64,000 nt of DNA from Pseudomonas fluorescens (GTDB lineage: Bacteria > Pseudomonadota > Gammaproteobacteria > Pseudomonadales > Pseudomonadaceae). The stretch's first letter is position 1. The number at the start of each line of letters is the position of its first letter. Both the position numbers and the translations under genes were made by a program. Below the pieces are notes generated by a model, which made no database searches, was not told the DNA's origin, and saw nothing but the letters and a program-made list of their open reading frames with translations. Location of the stretch: NCBI RefSeq assembly GCF_040448305.1, contig NZ_CP148752.1, forward strand, positions 6,576,501 through 6,640,500. Direction: 5' to 3'. This document shows positions 18,278 through 26,907 of the stretch, piece after piece.

Positions 18278-18640
18278 ATGAGCATCCAGAACATCGTCGA
18301 CTTCAGCCAGGCCACTACCCAGCCCGAGCGCTATCGGCCAGACCCGGCGAAAGTCCTCAAGGGCGACCCGGAACAAGCAGTGTACAACCACTACAACAGC
18401 CCCTGCGGCCAGCTGAACGCAGGCGTGTGGGAAGGTGCCGTCGGCCAGTGGCTGGTGAACTTCACCGAGCATGAATACTGCGAAATCGTTCAGGGCGTTT
18501 CGGTGCTGCGCGACAACGACGGCAACAGCAAAACCGTGCGCGCTGGCGATCGCTTCGTAATCCCGGCCGGCTTCAAGGGCACTTGGGAAGTGCTGGAGCC
18601 ATGCCGCAAGATCTACGTGGCGTTTGAACAGAAGGCTTGA
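18278..18640 (+). CDS. Small cupin protein (DUF861/Cupin_3 type)
   Basis: 120-aa single-domain cupin; the barrel covers about residues 40-118, with EHEYCEIVQGVSVLRDNDG followed by VRAGDRFVIPAGFKGTWEV. This matches Cupin_3 proteins, many of which sit beside amino-acid, amine or ureide catabolic genes with unproven function. It is divergent from kauB and so may share the operators between them. No catalytic assignment is possible; a ligand-binding or small-molecule isomerase/aminohydrolase role is speculative. Confidence 0.82.
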   Translation: MSIQNIVDFSQATTQPERYRPDPAKVLKGDPEQAVYNHYNSPCGQLNAGVWEGAVGQWLVNFTEHEYCEIVQGVSVLRDNDGNSKTVRAGDRFVIPAGFKGTWEVLEPCRKIYVAFEQKA

Positions 18641-18809
18641 ACCCAGATCGAAACAGTCGCTGACATTCTGCCGCTGGCCCAAGGCAGCGACACCGGGTAA
18701 GACTTGCTGACAGGTGCCACGTTTTTTCATCGTCGGGACGGTAACGCACAGGACGTGCTGCCACCCGGCGACGCAGGCGCCCCAATCAACAGTCATGCAA
18801 GGAGGCAAC

Positions 18810-19028
18810 ATGCCAGTCTTACCCGATCAATGCGATCTCGCCATCGCCCAGTACACCATCGGCCAGAAATGCACCCCGCAACTGCTTGAAGAAGTTCGCG
18901 CCCTGGCCAATGGCGCGCCAGTGCGAGCCACTGGACCCAAGTACCCTTCGAGCTGGGACTTGCGCCCGCGACGCATCAACCTGCATACCAATGCCGACAG
19001 AATCATCGTCAGCATCAACTGCGGCTGA
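18810..19028 (+). CDS. I78 peptidase-inhibitor-like small protein
   Basis: 72-aa protein matching the I78 inhibitor pattern: CDLAIAQYTIGQKC near residues 8-21, then GAPVRATGPKYPSSWDLRP, RRINLHTN, and a C-terminal IIVSINCG. The two outer cysteines (C8, C71) are family-conserved. The start ATG at 18810 is preceded by AAGGAGGC, an excellent ribosome binding site. Most I78 members are secreted serine protease inhibitors with a signal peptide; none is present here, so this copy should be cytoplasmic or its function has changed. It lies between the cupin gene and the rpmG terminator. Confidence 0.78.
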   Translation: MPVLPDQCDLAIAQYTIGQKCTPQLLEEVRALANGAPVRATGPKYPSSWDLRPRRINLHTNADRIIVSINCG

Positions 19029-19070
19029 TTCGTTTCGGCACTGACAAAACAACTTGATTCCCGTGCAACA

Positions 19071-19105
19071 AAAAAGGCCCGTATCTCGCGATACGGGCCT
19101 TTTTC
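19071..19105. terminator. Bidirectional intrinsic terminator
   Basis: Stem GGCCCGTATC/GATACGGGCC with a short loop, flanked by an A-run on the left and a T-run on the right. It serves the convergent I78-like gene and rpmG. Confidence 0.92.
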
Positions 19106-19123
19106 GTAAGAGGGAAAAATCAA

Positions 19124-19279
19124 TTACTTGATTTTGCCTTCTTTGTAGATCACGTGCTTGCGAACAACCGGATCATATTTCTTGATCTCGATTTTGTCCG
19201 GGGTAGTACGCTTGTTCTTGTCGGTAGTGTAGAAGTGACCAGTACCGGCGCTCGAAATCAAACGAATCAATTCACGCAT
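19124..19279 (-). CDS. rpmG: 50S ribosomal protein L33
   Basis: 51-aa protein I translated by hand: it begins MRELIRLISSAGTGHFYTTD and ends HVIYKEGKIK. Length and sequence are those of L33. This copy has no zinc-binding CXXC pairs, so it is the zinc-free form. It follows rpmB by 11 bases, the usual rpmB-rpmG operon, and ends at the terminator at 19071-19105. Confidence 0.97.
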   Translation of the reverse strand: MRELIRLISSAGTGHFYTTDKNKRTTPDKIEIKKYDPVVRKHVIYKEGKIK

Positions 19280-19290
19280 GATTAGCTCCC

Positions 19291-19524
19291 TTAAACCTTG
19301 CCATCGCGGCGAAGTTCGGCCAGCACGACAGTGATGCCACGCTTGTCGATGATACGCATGCCTTTGGCAGATACGCGCAGACGCACAAAACGTTTCTCTT
19401 CTTCAACCCAGAAGCGGTGATGCTGCAGGTTCGGCAGGAAACGACGACGGGTTTTGTTGTTTGCGTGGGAAATGTTATTCCCGGTTACCGGACCCTTACC
19501 GGTAACTTGACATACTCTAGACAT
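19291..19524 (-). CDS. rpmB: 50S ribosomal protein L28
   Basis: 77-aa large-subunit protein; the N-terminal SRVCQVTGKGPVTGNNISHA and the FWVEEEKRFVRLRVSAKGMR stretch are characteristic of L28. It is the first gene of the rpmB-rpmG operon. The leader carries a hairpin with arms CCAACCC (19550-19556) and GGGTTGG (19562-19568), 26-44 bases before the start codon, which might have a role in expression of the operon. Confidence 0.97.
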   Translation of the reverse strand: MSRVCQVTGKGPVTGNNISHANNKTRRRFLPNLQHHRFWVEEEKRFVRLRVSAKGMRIIDKRGITVVLAELRRDGKV

Positions 19525-19969
19525 GCCTCAGCCCTCTAAAACCACATGCCCAACCCGGCATGGGTTGGCCGCTTAATCTCTCAGTCATTTGGCGCCAGGC
19601 GCCGCGTTTCTTTAGAGGTCTTACCGGCTACACCTACAGTGAAGGAACCGGGCCCCTAGAAAAGAGCGCTGCTTTATACCAGAAAGACTGGAGAGCAACA
19701 ACATTCAGTGTGCGTCGAATTCACAAAAACCCCGTTTTCCGGGCTCCGAGCGCCTTGGACAAAGGCTATCATCGATGGCGACCGCTCGTCGCAGAGAATC
19801 GGCCAACCGGCCAAATCAGGATTTTGCTCGCCCGCCTCACAGCAAATTCAGGCGCTATAGTCCCCTCAAAATGAAAAAGGGGATAGTCATTTGCAAAAGA
19901 GCCCACTAGGGTAAGCCTTTTCCAGACTGCACTTGCAGATGGGCCTTCGACCTGTAAAGGAAGCCGACC
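19525..19969. other. Intergenic region between rpmB and the dipeptide-binding protein gene
   Basis: 445 bases without a convincing gene. Holds the rpmBG leader hairpin (19550-19568), a GGCGCC-rich stretch near 19590-19603 and the divergent promoters. A 104-codon open frame at 19560-19874 has no recognisable protein features and no good ribosome binding site, so I do not call it. Confidence 0.6.
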
Positions 19970-21556
19970 ATGCGCCTCGCTGCCCTACCGCTGTTGCTCG
20001 CCCCGCTTCTGCTGAGCCCCCAGGCCTTTGCCGCCGCCCTGAGCGTCTGCACCGAGGCCAGCCCTGAAGGCTTCGACGTGGTGCAGTACAACTCACTGAC
20101 CACCACCAACGCCTCGGCCGATGTGTTGATGAATAGCCTGGTGGACTTTGACACGGCCAGTGGCAAAGTGGTCGCCAGCCTCGCCGACAGCTGGGAAGTC
20201 AGCCCCGACGGCCTGACCTATGTCTTCAAGCTGCACCCGCAGGTGAAATTCCATCGCACCGAGTACTTCACCCCCACGCGCGACCTGAACGCCGAAGACG
20301 TGATTTTCAGCTTCGACCGCATGCTCGACCCGGCCAATGCGTGGCACAAAGTCGCCCAGAGCGGCTTTCCCCATGCGCAATCGATGCAATTGCCTGCACT
20401 GATCAAGAAGATCGACGCCCTCGATCCGCAGACCGTGCGCTTCACCCTCGACCACCCGGATTCGACCTTCCTGGCGACCCTGACCATGGGTTTCGCCTCG
20501 ATCTATTCAGCCGAATACGCCGATAAACTGATGAAGGCCGGCACACCCGAGAAGCTCAACAGCCAGCCGATCGGCACGGGACCGTTCGTTTTCACCCGTT
20601 TCCAGAAGGACGCCTCGGTTCGCTACAAAGCCAACCCCGAATACTTCGGCGGCAAACCCTCTGTAGACCCGCTGATCTTCGCCATCACCCCGGACGCCAA
20701 TGTGCGCCTGCAGAAATTGCGCCGTAACGAATGCCAGATCGCCCTGTCGCCCAAGCCTCTGGACGTACAGGAAGCGCTGAAAGAGCCAACGCTGAAAGTC
20801 GAAAAGACTGACGCGTTCATGACAGCATTCGTCGGCATCAACAGTCAGCATCCGCCACTGGACAAGCCTGAAGTCCGCCAGGCCATCAACCTTGCCTTCG
20901 ACAAGGCCAACTATGTAAAAGCCGTGTTCGAAAACACTGCCGAGGCGGCCAACGGTCCGTATCCGCCCAACACCTGGAGCTACGCGAAAGGCCTGCCGGG
21001 CTACCCTCACGACATCGCGAAGGCCAAAGCCTTGATGGCCAAGGCCGGACTCAAGGACGGCTTCCAGACCACCATCTGGACCCGCCCTTCCGGCAGCCTG
21101 CTTAACCCCAACCCAAGCCTCGGCGCTCAACTGCTTCAGTCTGACCTTGCAGAAATCGGCATTCAGGCTGAAATCCGCGTGATCGAATGGGGCGAACTGA
21201 TCCGCCGCGCCAAAGCCGGTGAGCACGACTTGCTGTTCATGGGCTGGGCTGGCGACAACGGCGACCCGGACAACTTCCTCACGCCGCAGTTTTCCTGCGC
21301 CGCGGTCAAGTCCGGCACCAACTTCGCCCGCTACTGCAATCAGGACCTGGACAAGCTGATCAGCGCCGGCAAGACCACTGGCGAGCAAGGTGTGCGCAGC
21401 AAGCTCTACGAACAGGCCCAGGCGCAGATCCAGCAGCAGGCGTTGTGGCTACCGCTTGCCCACCCGACGGCCTTCGCGCTGACACGCAAGGATGTCGAGG
21501 GGTACTCAGTCAGCCCGTTCGGGCGGCAGGATTACTCGAAGGTGAACTTCAAGTAG
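19970..21556 (+). CDS. ABC transporter substrate-binding protein, peptide family 5 (DppA-like)
   Basis: 528-aa periplasmic peptide-binding protein of the SBP_bac_5 family. A signal peptide covers residues 1-22 (ends QAFA|AAL). The conserved SLADSWEVSPDGLTYVFKL and later GYPHDIAKAKALMAKAGLKDG and LLFMGWAGDNGDPDNFLTPQF are typical of DppA/haem-dipeptide binding proteins. Permease and ATPase genes are absent here, so it must dock on a transporter encoded elsewhere; several orphan DppA paralogues of this sort exist in Pseudomonas. Start set by AAAGGAAG before the ATG. Confidence 0.92.
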   Translation: MRLAALPLLLAPLLLSPQAFAAALSVCTEASPEGFDVVQYNSLTTTNASADVLMNSLVDFDTASGKVVASLADSWEVSPDGLTYVFKLHPQVKFHRTEYFTPTRDLNAEDVIFSFDRMLDPANAWHKVAQSGFPHAQSMQLPALIKKIDALDPQTVRFTLDHPDSTFLATLTMGFASIYSAEYADKLMKAGTPEKLNSQPIGTGPFVFTRFQKDASVRYKANPEYFGGKPSVDPLIFAITPDANVRLQKLRRNECQIALSPKPLDVQEALKEPTLKVEKTDAFMTAFVGINSQHPPLDKPEVRQAINLAFDKANYVKAVFENTAEAANGPYPPNTWSYAKGLPGYPHDIAKAKALMAKAGLKDGFQTTIWTRPSGSLLNPNPSLGAQLLQSDLAEIGIQAEIRVIEWGELIRRAKAGEHDLLFMGWAGDNGDPDNFLTPQFSCAAVKSGTNFARYCNQDLDKLISAGKTTGEQGVRSKLYEQAQAQIQQQALWLPLAHPTAFALTRKDVEGYSVSPFGRQDYSKVNFK

Positions 21557-21574
21557 TCCACTTCAAACGCAAAA

Positions 21575-21668
21575 CCTGTGGGAGCGGGCTTGCCCGCGAT
21601 AGCGGACTTTCTGGCAACGCTTGTGCTGAATGTGCCGCCGCCATCGCGGGCAAGCCCGCTCCCACAGG
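21575..21668. repeat. REP doublet (GGGC variant)
   Basis: Two facing hairpins with GTGGGAGCGGGCTTGCCCGC and its complement, around about 45 bases, in the gap between convergent dppA-like gene and radC. Confidence 0.92.
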
Positions 21669-21690
21669 GTTCTGCATTCCCCCACCAGAT

Positions 21691-22365
21691 CTACATCCAC
21701 CCATACTCCGCCATCGACAACGGATCGCCATCTCCAATGATGAAATGGTCGAGCACCCGCACGTCAATCAACTCCAGCGCCTTTTGCAGGCGCTTGGTCA
21801 GCACCCGGTCGGACTGACTGGGGTCGGTATTGCCCGAAGGATGGTTGTGGCAGAGGATCAATGCCGCTGCGTTGTTGGCCAAGGCGCGCTTGACCACCTC
21901 TCGCGGATGAACGCTGGTGTTGTCGATGGAGCCGCGAAACAGCGTCTCATACGCCAGTACCTGATGCCTGGAATCGAGAAACAGGCAACCAAACACCTCG
22001 TGTGGCTCGTGGCGCAGCATCGATTTCAGGTACTCGCGAACCGCGTGCGGATTCTCCAGTGCCGATTTTTGGCGCGCACGCTCGGCCAGATGACGCCTGC
22101 TCATTTCTTGCGCAGCCTGCAACTGTGCAAATTTCGCCGGCCCAAGCCCCAACTGCTTGCTGAACGTTTCCTGATCGGCCTCAAGCAGCAAACGCAGGCT
22201 GCCAAACTGATTCAACAGGTGTCGCGCCAAATCTACGGCGCTTTTACCTACCACGCCTGTACGTAAAAAGATCGCCAGCAACTCGGCGTCCGAAAGGCTT
22301 TCCGCGCCCTGTTCAAGCAACCTCTCCCGCGGCCGTTCTGCCGCCGGCCAATCGCGAATACTCAT
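21691..22365 (-). CDS. radC: RadC family protein
   Basis: 224-aa JAB/MPN metallo-domain protein. N-terminal helix-hairpin-helix region (LSDAELLAIFLRTGVVGKSA, then FSKQLGLGPAKFAQLQAA) and the C-terminal JAMM motif LILCHNHPSGNTDPSQSD with the preceding VHPREVVKRAL. Named for a historical DNA-repair link that was later reassigned, so true function is uncertain. The start MSIRDWPAAERPRERLL at 22365 with GGAGGTG upstream fits the family length. Divergent from coaBC. Confidence 0.95.
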   Translation of the reverse strand: MSIRDWPAAERPRERLLEQGAESLSDAELLAIFLRTGVVGKSAVDLARHLLNQFGSLRLLLEADQETFSKQLGLGPAKFAQLQAAQEMSRRHLAERARQKSALENPHAVREYLKSMLRHEPHEVFGCLFLDSRHQVLAYETLFRGSIDNTSVHPREVVKRALANNAAALILCHNHPSGNTDPSQSDRVLTKRLQKALELIDVRVLDHFIIGDGDPLSMAEYGWM

Positions 22366-22501
22366 AGCACCTCCCTGTCTGTGGGCACCGCTGTTCCGTA
22401 GCGGTCGCTGTGATATCGTAGCCCATCTTTTTTTGCGGGCGAATTCATCCTGGGGAGGGGGTTTCGCCACGTATGTCACCAACGAATTGAAAGGCAGGCC
22501 T

Positions 22502-23710
22502 ATGCAGCGGCTGTATCGGAAACGCATTGTTCTGGGCGTCGGCGGCGGTATCGCTGCCTACAAAAGCGCCGACCTGGTTCGCCGCCTGATCGATCAGGGC
22601 GCCGAAGTGCGCGTGGTCATGACCCGTGGCGGCGCAGAGTTCATCACCCCGCTGACCATGCAGGCCCTGTCCGGGCACCCGGTCCACCTGGACCTGCTGG
22701 ACCCGGCGGCCGAAGCGGCCATGGGCCACATCGAACTGGCCAAATGGGCCGATCTGGTGCTGATCGCTCCCGGCACCGCAGACCTGATCGCCCGCCTGGC
22801 CCAAGGCATTGCCAATGATCTGCTGACCACGCTGGTGCTGGCCACCGACGCAGTGGTCGCCGTTGCGCCGGCCATGAACCAGGCCATGTGGCGCGACCCG
22901 GCGACCCAGGCCAACCTGAAAACCCTCGAAAACCGCGACATCAAGGTCTTCGGCCCGGCCTCCGGCAGCCAGGCCTGCGGCGACGTCGGCCTGGGGCGCA
23001 TGCTCGAAGCCCTTGAACTGGCCCAATGCGCCGCCGACTGCTTCCAGCGTCAGGCACTGACTGGCAAACACGTGCTGATCACGGCCGGCCCGACCCAGGA
23101 AAACATCGACCCGGTGCGCTACATCACCAACCACAGTTCCGGAAAAATGGGCTTTGCCCTGGCCGAAGCCGCGGTGGAAGCCGGTGCCCGCGTAACCCTG
23201 ATCACCGGCCCTGTGCACCTGCAGACCCCGGATCGCGTCACCCGCATCGACGTGGTCAGCGCCCGCGACATGCTCGCTGCCTGCGAAGCGGCGATCCCTT
23301 GCGACCTGTTCATCGCCTCGGCAGCGGTCGCGGATTACCGTCCGGAAGTCGTCGCACCACAGAAACTCAAGAAAGATCCTACGAACGGCGACGGCTTGTT
23401 GCTACAGATGGTGCGCAACCCAGACATCCTTGCCACCATCGCCACCCGCCCCGACCGCCCGTTCAGTGTCGGTTTCGCCGCCGAGACCGAACACCTGCTC
23501 GATTACGCTGCACGCAAGTTGAAAGACAAGAACCTCGATCTGATCGTCGCCAACGACGTCGCCAATCCGAGCATTGGCTTCAACAGCGAAGAAAACGCCT
23601 GCAGCGTCATCGACCGCGAGCTTCACGCCACACTTTTCGCCCAGACCAGCAAGAGCAAGATTGCTCGCCAGCTGATCACTTTTATCGCCGAACGTCTGAA
23701 CCAGGTTTAA
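22502..23710 (+). CDS. coaBC: Bifunctional phosphopantothenoylcysteine decarboxylase/synthetase
   Basis: 402-aa coenzyme A biosynthesis protein. The N-terminal CoaC half is a flavoprotein decarboxylase with VGGGIAAYKSADLVRRL, APAMNQAMW and the catalytic cysteine region SGSQACGDVGLGRM. The C-terminal CoaB half begins near ITAGPTQENIDPVRYITN and contains FIASAAVADYRP. The start at 22502 gives the normal N-terminus (MQRLYRKRIVLGV). dut follows after 5 bases, an arrangement conserved in many gammaproteobacteria. Confidence 0.96.
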   Translation: MQRLYRKRIVLGVGGGIAAYKSADLVRRLIDQGAEVRVVMTRGGAEFITPLTMQALSGHPVHLDLLDPAAEAAMGHIELAKWADLVLIAPGTADLIARLAQGIANDLLTTLVLATDAVVAVAPAMNQAMWRDPATQANLKTLENRDIKVFGPASGSQACGDVGLGRMLEALELAQCAADCFQRQALTGKHVLITAGPTQENIDPVRYITNHSSGKMGFALAEAAVEAGARVTLITGPVHLQTPDRVTRIDVVSARDMLAACEAAIPCDLFIASAAVADYRPEVVAPQKLKKDPTNGDGLLLQMVRNPDILATIATRPDRPFSVGFAAETEHLLDYAARKLKDKNLDLIVANDVANPSIGFNSEENACSVIDRELHATLFAQTSKSKIARQLITFIAERLNQV

Positions 23711-23715
23711 TTTAC

Positions 23716-24171
23716 ATGCACGCTTTGCAAGCCAAGATCCTCGACCCCCGCATCGGTACCGAATTCCCGCTGCCGCAATACGCCACACCAGGCTCCGCCG
23801 GCCTCGACCTGCGCGCCATGCTGGAACAGGACACCGTGATCAAGCCGGGTGAAACCGTGCTGATTCCCACCGGCCTGTCGGTCTATATCGGTGACCCGAA
23901 CCTGGCAGCGCTGATTCTGCCGCGCTCGGGGATGGGCCATAAGCACGGCATCGTGCTAGGCAACCTGGTGGGGCTGATCGACTCCGACTACCAGGGCCCA
24001 TTGATGGTCTCCTGCTGGAACCGTGGCCAGACCGAATTCACCATGCCGGTCGGCGAGCGCCTGGCGCAACTGGTGTTGGTACCGGTGGTGCAGGCTCACT
24101 TCGAGATGGTTGAAGAGTTTGTTGAAACCGAACGCGGCACTGGCGGTTTCGGCCATACCGGTACACGTTGA
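23716..24171 (+). CDS. dut: dUTP diphosphatase
   Basis: 151-aa trimeric dUTPase hydrolysing dUTP to dUMP and pyrophosphate. All five family motifs are visible: PGSAGLDLRA, PRSGMGHKHG, NLVGLIDSDYQGP, the ERLAQLV helix, and the C-terminal P-loop-like ERGTGGFGHTG. It starts five bases behind coaBC and is almost certainly cotranscribed with it. Confidence 0.97.
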   Translation: MHALQAKILDPRIGTEFPLPQYATPGSAGLDLRAMLEQDTVIKPGETVLIPTGLSVYIGDPNLAALILPRSGMGHKHGIVLGNLVGLIDSDYQGPLMVSCWNRGQTEFTMPVGERLAQLVLVPVVQAHFEMVEEFVETERGTGGFGHTGTR

Positions 24172-24187
24172 TTCGATAGAGATCCAT

Positions 24188-24209
24188 TGTGGCGAGGGAG
24201 CTCGCCACA
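24188..24209. repeat. Single hairpin between dut and algC
   Basis: Arms TGTGGCGA and TCGCCACA around GGGAGC. Resembles a degenerate single REP or a weak terminator without a T-run; about 200 bases before algC. Confidence 0.6.
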
Positions 24210-24407
24210 AAATTCAAAATGTCATCTTCAAGGTTTAGCTCCGAAAATCAAGGCATTGCCCGGTCAATCCCCCGCCGCCAGGGGCGTCATGGCCCTTTCA
24301 TACCACGAACTCTCTGTGGAAAACGCCGTCATACCCTTCAGTTTGAACCTGCCGCCAAATGAACCGGCGGCCTGTCCAGTCACTTTCGAGATGGAGCATT
24401 TCCACAG

Positions 24408-25805
24408 ATGAACACCCCGGCCAAAGTCGCACCCAAGTTCCCTGACAGCATCTTCCGCGCCTACGACATCCGCGGCACCGTCCCGGAATTCCTGAACGCT
24501 GAAACCGCTTACTGGATCGGCCGCGCCGTCGGCTCCCAAAGCCTGGCCCAGGGCGAGCCAAACGTGTCCGTCGGTCGCGATGGCCGTCTGTCCGGCCCGG
24601 AACTGGTCGCACAACTGATCAAAGGCATCGCCGACAGCGGCTGCCACGTCAGTGATGTCGGCCTGGTCCCGACTCCGGCGCTCTACTACGCCGCCAACGT
24701 GCTGGCCGGCAAATCCGGTGTGATGCTCACCGGCAGCCACAACCCGTCGAACTACAACGGCTTCAAGATCGTCATTGCCGGCGACACACTGGCCAACGAA
24801 CAGATCCAGGCCCTGCACGACCGCCTCAAGACCAACGACCTGAGCAGCGGCCAGGGCAGCATCACCCAGGTCGAGATCCTCGACCGCTACACCACCGAAA
24901 TCGTCCAGGACATCAAGCTGGCCCGTCGCCTGAAAGTGGTCGTCGACTGCGGCAACGGCGCGGCCGGCGTGATCGCCCCGCAACTGATCGAAGCGCTGAA
25001 CTGCGAAGTCATTCCACTGTTTTGTGAGGTCGACGGCAACTTCCCGAACCACCACCCGGACCCGGGCAAGCCTGAAAACCTCGTGGACCTGATCGCCAAG
25101 GTCAAGGAAACCAACGCTGACATCGGCCTGGCCTTCGACGGCGATGGCGACCGCGTCGGCGTGGTGACCAACACCGGCAGCATCGTCTACCCGGACCGCC
25201 TGCTGATGCTGTTCGCCCGCGACGTCGTGGCGCGCAACCCGGGCGCCGAGATCATCTTCGACGTCAAATGCACCCGCCGCCTGTTTGCGCTGATCAAGGA
25301 ATACGGCGGCCGGTCGTTAATGTGGAAGACCGGTCACTCGTTGATCAAAAAGAAAATGAAACAATCCGGCGCCCTGCTGGCTGGCGAAATGAGCGGGCAC
25401 ATCTTCTTCAAGGAACGCTGGTTCGGTTTCGACGACGGCATCTACAGCGCCGCACGCTTGCTGGAGATCCTCAGCAAGGAAAAATCCTCGGCCGAAGAGC
25501 TGTTCGCGACCTTCCCGAACGATATTTCTACGCCGGAAATCAATATCCATGTGACCGAAGAGAGCAAATTCAGCATCATTGATGCATTGCACGATGCACA
25601 GTGGGGCGAAGGCGCTGACCTGACCACCATTGACGGCGTGCGAGTCGACTATGCCAAAGGCTGGGGCCTGGTACGCGCATCCAACACCACACCGGTGCTG
25701 GTGCTGCGTTTCGAGGCCGATGACGAGGCTGAATTGCAACGCATCAAGGACGTTTTCCACGCCCAGTTGAAGCGTGTTGCACCTGATCTCCAACTACCGT
25801 TCTGA
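24408..25805 (+). CDS. algC: Phosphomannomutase/phosphoglucomutase AlgC
   Basis: 465-aa alpha-D-phosphohexomutase, interconverting mannose- and glucose-1/6-phosphates for alginate, lipopolysaccharide and rhamnolipid precursors. The phosphoserine loop is TGSHNPSNYNGFK (S110), the metal-binding loop FDGDGDRVG, the sugar-specificity loop GEMSGHIFFKE and the C-terminal phosphate site RASNTTPVLVLRFE. Length and order between dut and argB agree with the Pseudomonas locus. In P. aeruginosa transcription depends on AlgR; I did not find a clear AlgR box in the 236-base gap. Confidence 0.96.
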   Translation: MNTPAKVAPKFPDSIFRAYDIRGTVPEFLNAETAYWIGRAVGSQSLAQGEPNVSVGRDGRLSGPELVAQLIKGIADSGCHVSDVGLVPTPALYYAANVLAGKSGVMLTGSHNPSNYNGFKIVIAGDTLANEQIQALHDRLKTNDLSSGQGSITQVEILDRYTTEIVQDIKLARRLKVVVDCGNGAAGVIAPQLIEALNCEVIPLFCEVDGNFPNHHPDPGKPENLVDLIAKVKETNADIGLAFDGDGDRVGVVTNTGSIVYPDRLLMLFARDVVARNPGAEIIFDVKCTRRLFALIKEYGGRSLMWKTGHSLIKKKMKQSGALLAGEMSGHIFFKERWFGFDDGIYSAARLLEILSKEKSSAEELFATFPNDISTPEINIHVTEESKFSIIDALHDAQWGEGADLTTIDGVRVDYAKGWGLVRASNTTPVLVLRFEADDEAELQRIKDVFHAQLKRVAPDLQLPF

Positions 25806-25822
25806 TTCACCCGGAGCCCTGA

Positions 25823-26728
25823 ATGACCCTCGAACGCGAAGCCGCCGCCAACACCGCCAAGGTCCTGTCCGAAGCGTTGCCTTACATCCGCCGTTATGTC
25901 GGCAAGACACTGGTGATCAAATACGGCGGCAACGCGATGGAAAGCGAGGAGCTGAAAACCGGCTTCGCCCGCGACATCGTGCTGATGAAGGCTGTGGGCA
26001 TCAACCCGGTGGTGGTTCACGGTGGCGGCCCGCAAATCGGTGACCTGCTCAAGCGCCTGTCGATCGAGAGCCATTTCGTCGACGGCATGCGCGTCACCGA
26101 CGCCGCGACCATGGACGTGGTGGAAATGGTCCTCGGCGGCCAGGTCAACAAGGACATCGTCAACCTGATCAACCGTCATGGCGGCAGCGCTATCGGCCTG
26201 ACCGGTAAAGACGCCGAGCTGATTCGCGCGAAGAAGCTCACCGTTACCCGTCAGACGCCGGAAATGACCACCCCGGAAATCATCGACATCGGCCATGTGG
26301 GCGAAGTAGTTGGCATCAATACCGACCTGCTGAACCTGTTGGTCAAGGGCGATTTCATTCCAGTGATCGCGCCCATCGGCGTCGGCGCCAACGGCGAGTC
26401 GTACAACATCAACGCTGACCTGGTGGCCGGTAAAGTCGCCGAAGCGCTGAAAGCCGAGAAACTGATGCTGCTGACCAACATCGCCGGCCTGATGGACAAG
26501 TCGGGCACGGTCCTGACCGGCCTGACAACCCAGCAAGTCGACGACCTGATCGCCGACGGCACCATCTACGGCGGCATGCTGCCGAAGATCCGCTGCGCAC
26601 TGGAAGCGGTCCAGGGCGGTGTGGGCAGCTCGCTGATCATCGACGGTCGCGTGCCGAACGCGATCCTGCTGGAAATCTTCACCGATACCGGCGTGGGCAC
26701 CCTGATCAGCAATCGCAAGCGTCCTTAA
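25823..26728 (+). CDS. argB: Acetylglutamate kinase
   Basis: 301-aa amino-acid kinase for the second step of arginine biosynthesis, N-acetylglutamate to its 5-phosphate. Phosphate and substrate loops are IKYGGNAM and VVVHGGGPQIGDLLKR near the N-terminus; GVLINADLVA-like YNINADLVAGKVAEAL binds nucleotide. The N-terminal helix before the core is the kind seen in arginine-inhibited hexameric enzymes, so feedback control by arginine is likely. It begins 17 bases after algC. Confidence 0.97.
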   Translation: MTLEREAAANTAKVLSEALPYIRRYVGKTLVIKYGGNAMESEELKTGFARDIVLMKAVGINPVVVHGGGPQIGDLLKRLSIESHFVDGMRVTDAATMDVVEMVLGGQVNKDIVNLINRHGGSAIGLTGKDAELIRAKKLTVTRQTPEMTTPEIIDIGHVGEVVGINTDLLNLLVKGDFIPVIAPIGVGANGESYNINADLVAGKVAEALKAEKLMLLTNIAGLMDKSGTVLTGLTTQQVDDLIADGTIYGGMLPKIRCALEAVQGGVGSSLIIDGRVPNAILLEIFTDTGVGTLISNRKRP

Positions 26729-26742
26729 GCGATAGCGCAAAC

Positions 26743-26785
26743 AAAAAGACCCCGCTCGGCCTGGCTGAGCGGGGTCTTTTTTATT
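26743..26785. terminator. Intrinsic terminator after argB
   Basis: Stem AAGACCCCGCTC.../GAGCGGGGTCTT with loop GGCCTGGCT region, preceded by an A-run and followed by TTTTTTATT. Strong on the plus strand and probably usable in both directions. Confidence 0.93.
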
Positions 26786-26793
26786 CCACAGTC

Positions 26794-26897
26794 CCTGTAG
26801 GAGCGAGCTTGCTCGCGAAAAACGTCAACGATAACGCGGAGCGCCTGGCGAAAAGCGGCGCCCTGACGTGCATCGCGAGCAAGCTCGCTCCTACAAG
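26794..26897. repeat. REP doublet (CTGTAGGAG variant)
   Basis: Inverted pair with GTAGGAGCGAGCTTGCTCGC at the left and the complement at the right; the outer GTGGG of other copies is GTAGG here, symmetrically in both arms. Between argB and pyrE ends. Confidence 0.9.
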
Positions 26898-26907
26898 GCA
26901 ATAGCGA

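Noticed and set aside
19560..19874. 104-codon frame between rpmB and the dppA-like gene
   Set aside because: No ribosome binding site, no family features, and it overlaps the leader hairpin of rpmB.
24188..24209. TGTGGCGA/TCGCCACA hairpin as terminator of dut
   Set aside because: No T-run follows and the stem is short, so listed only as a repeat.
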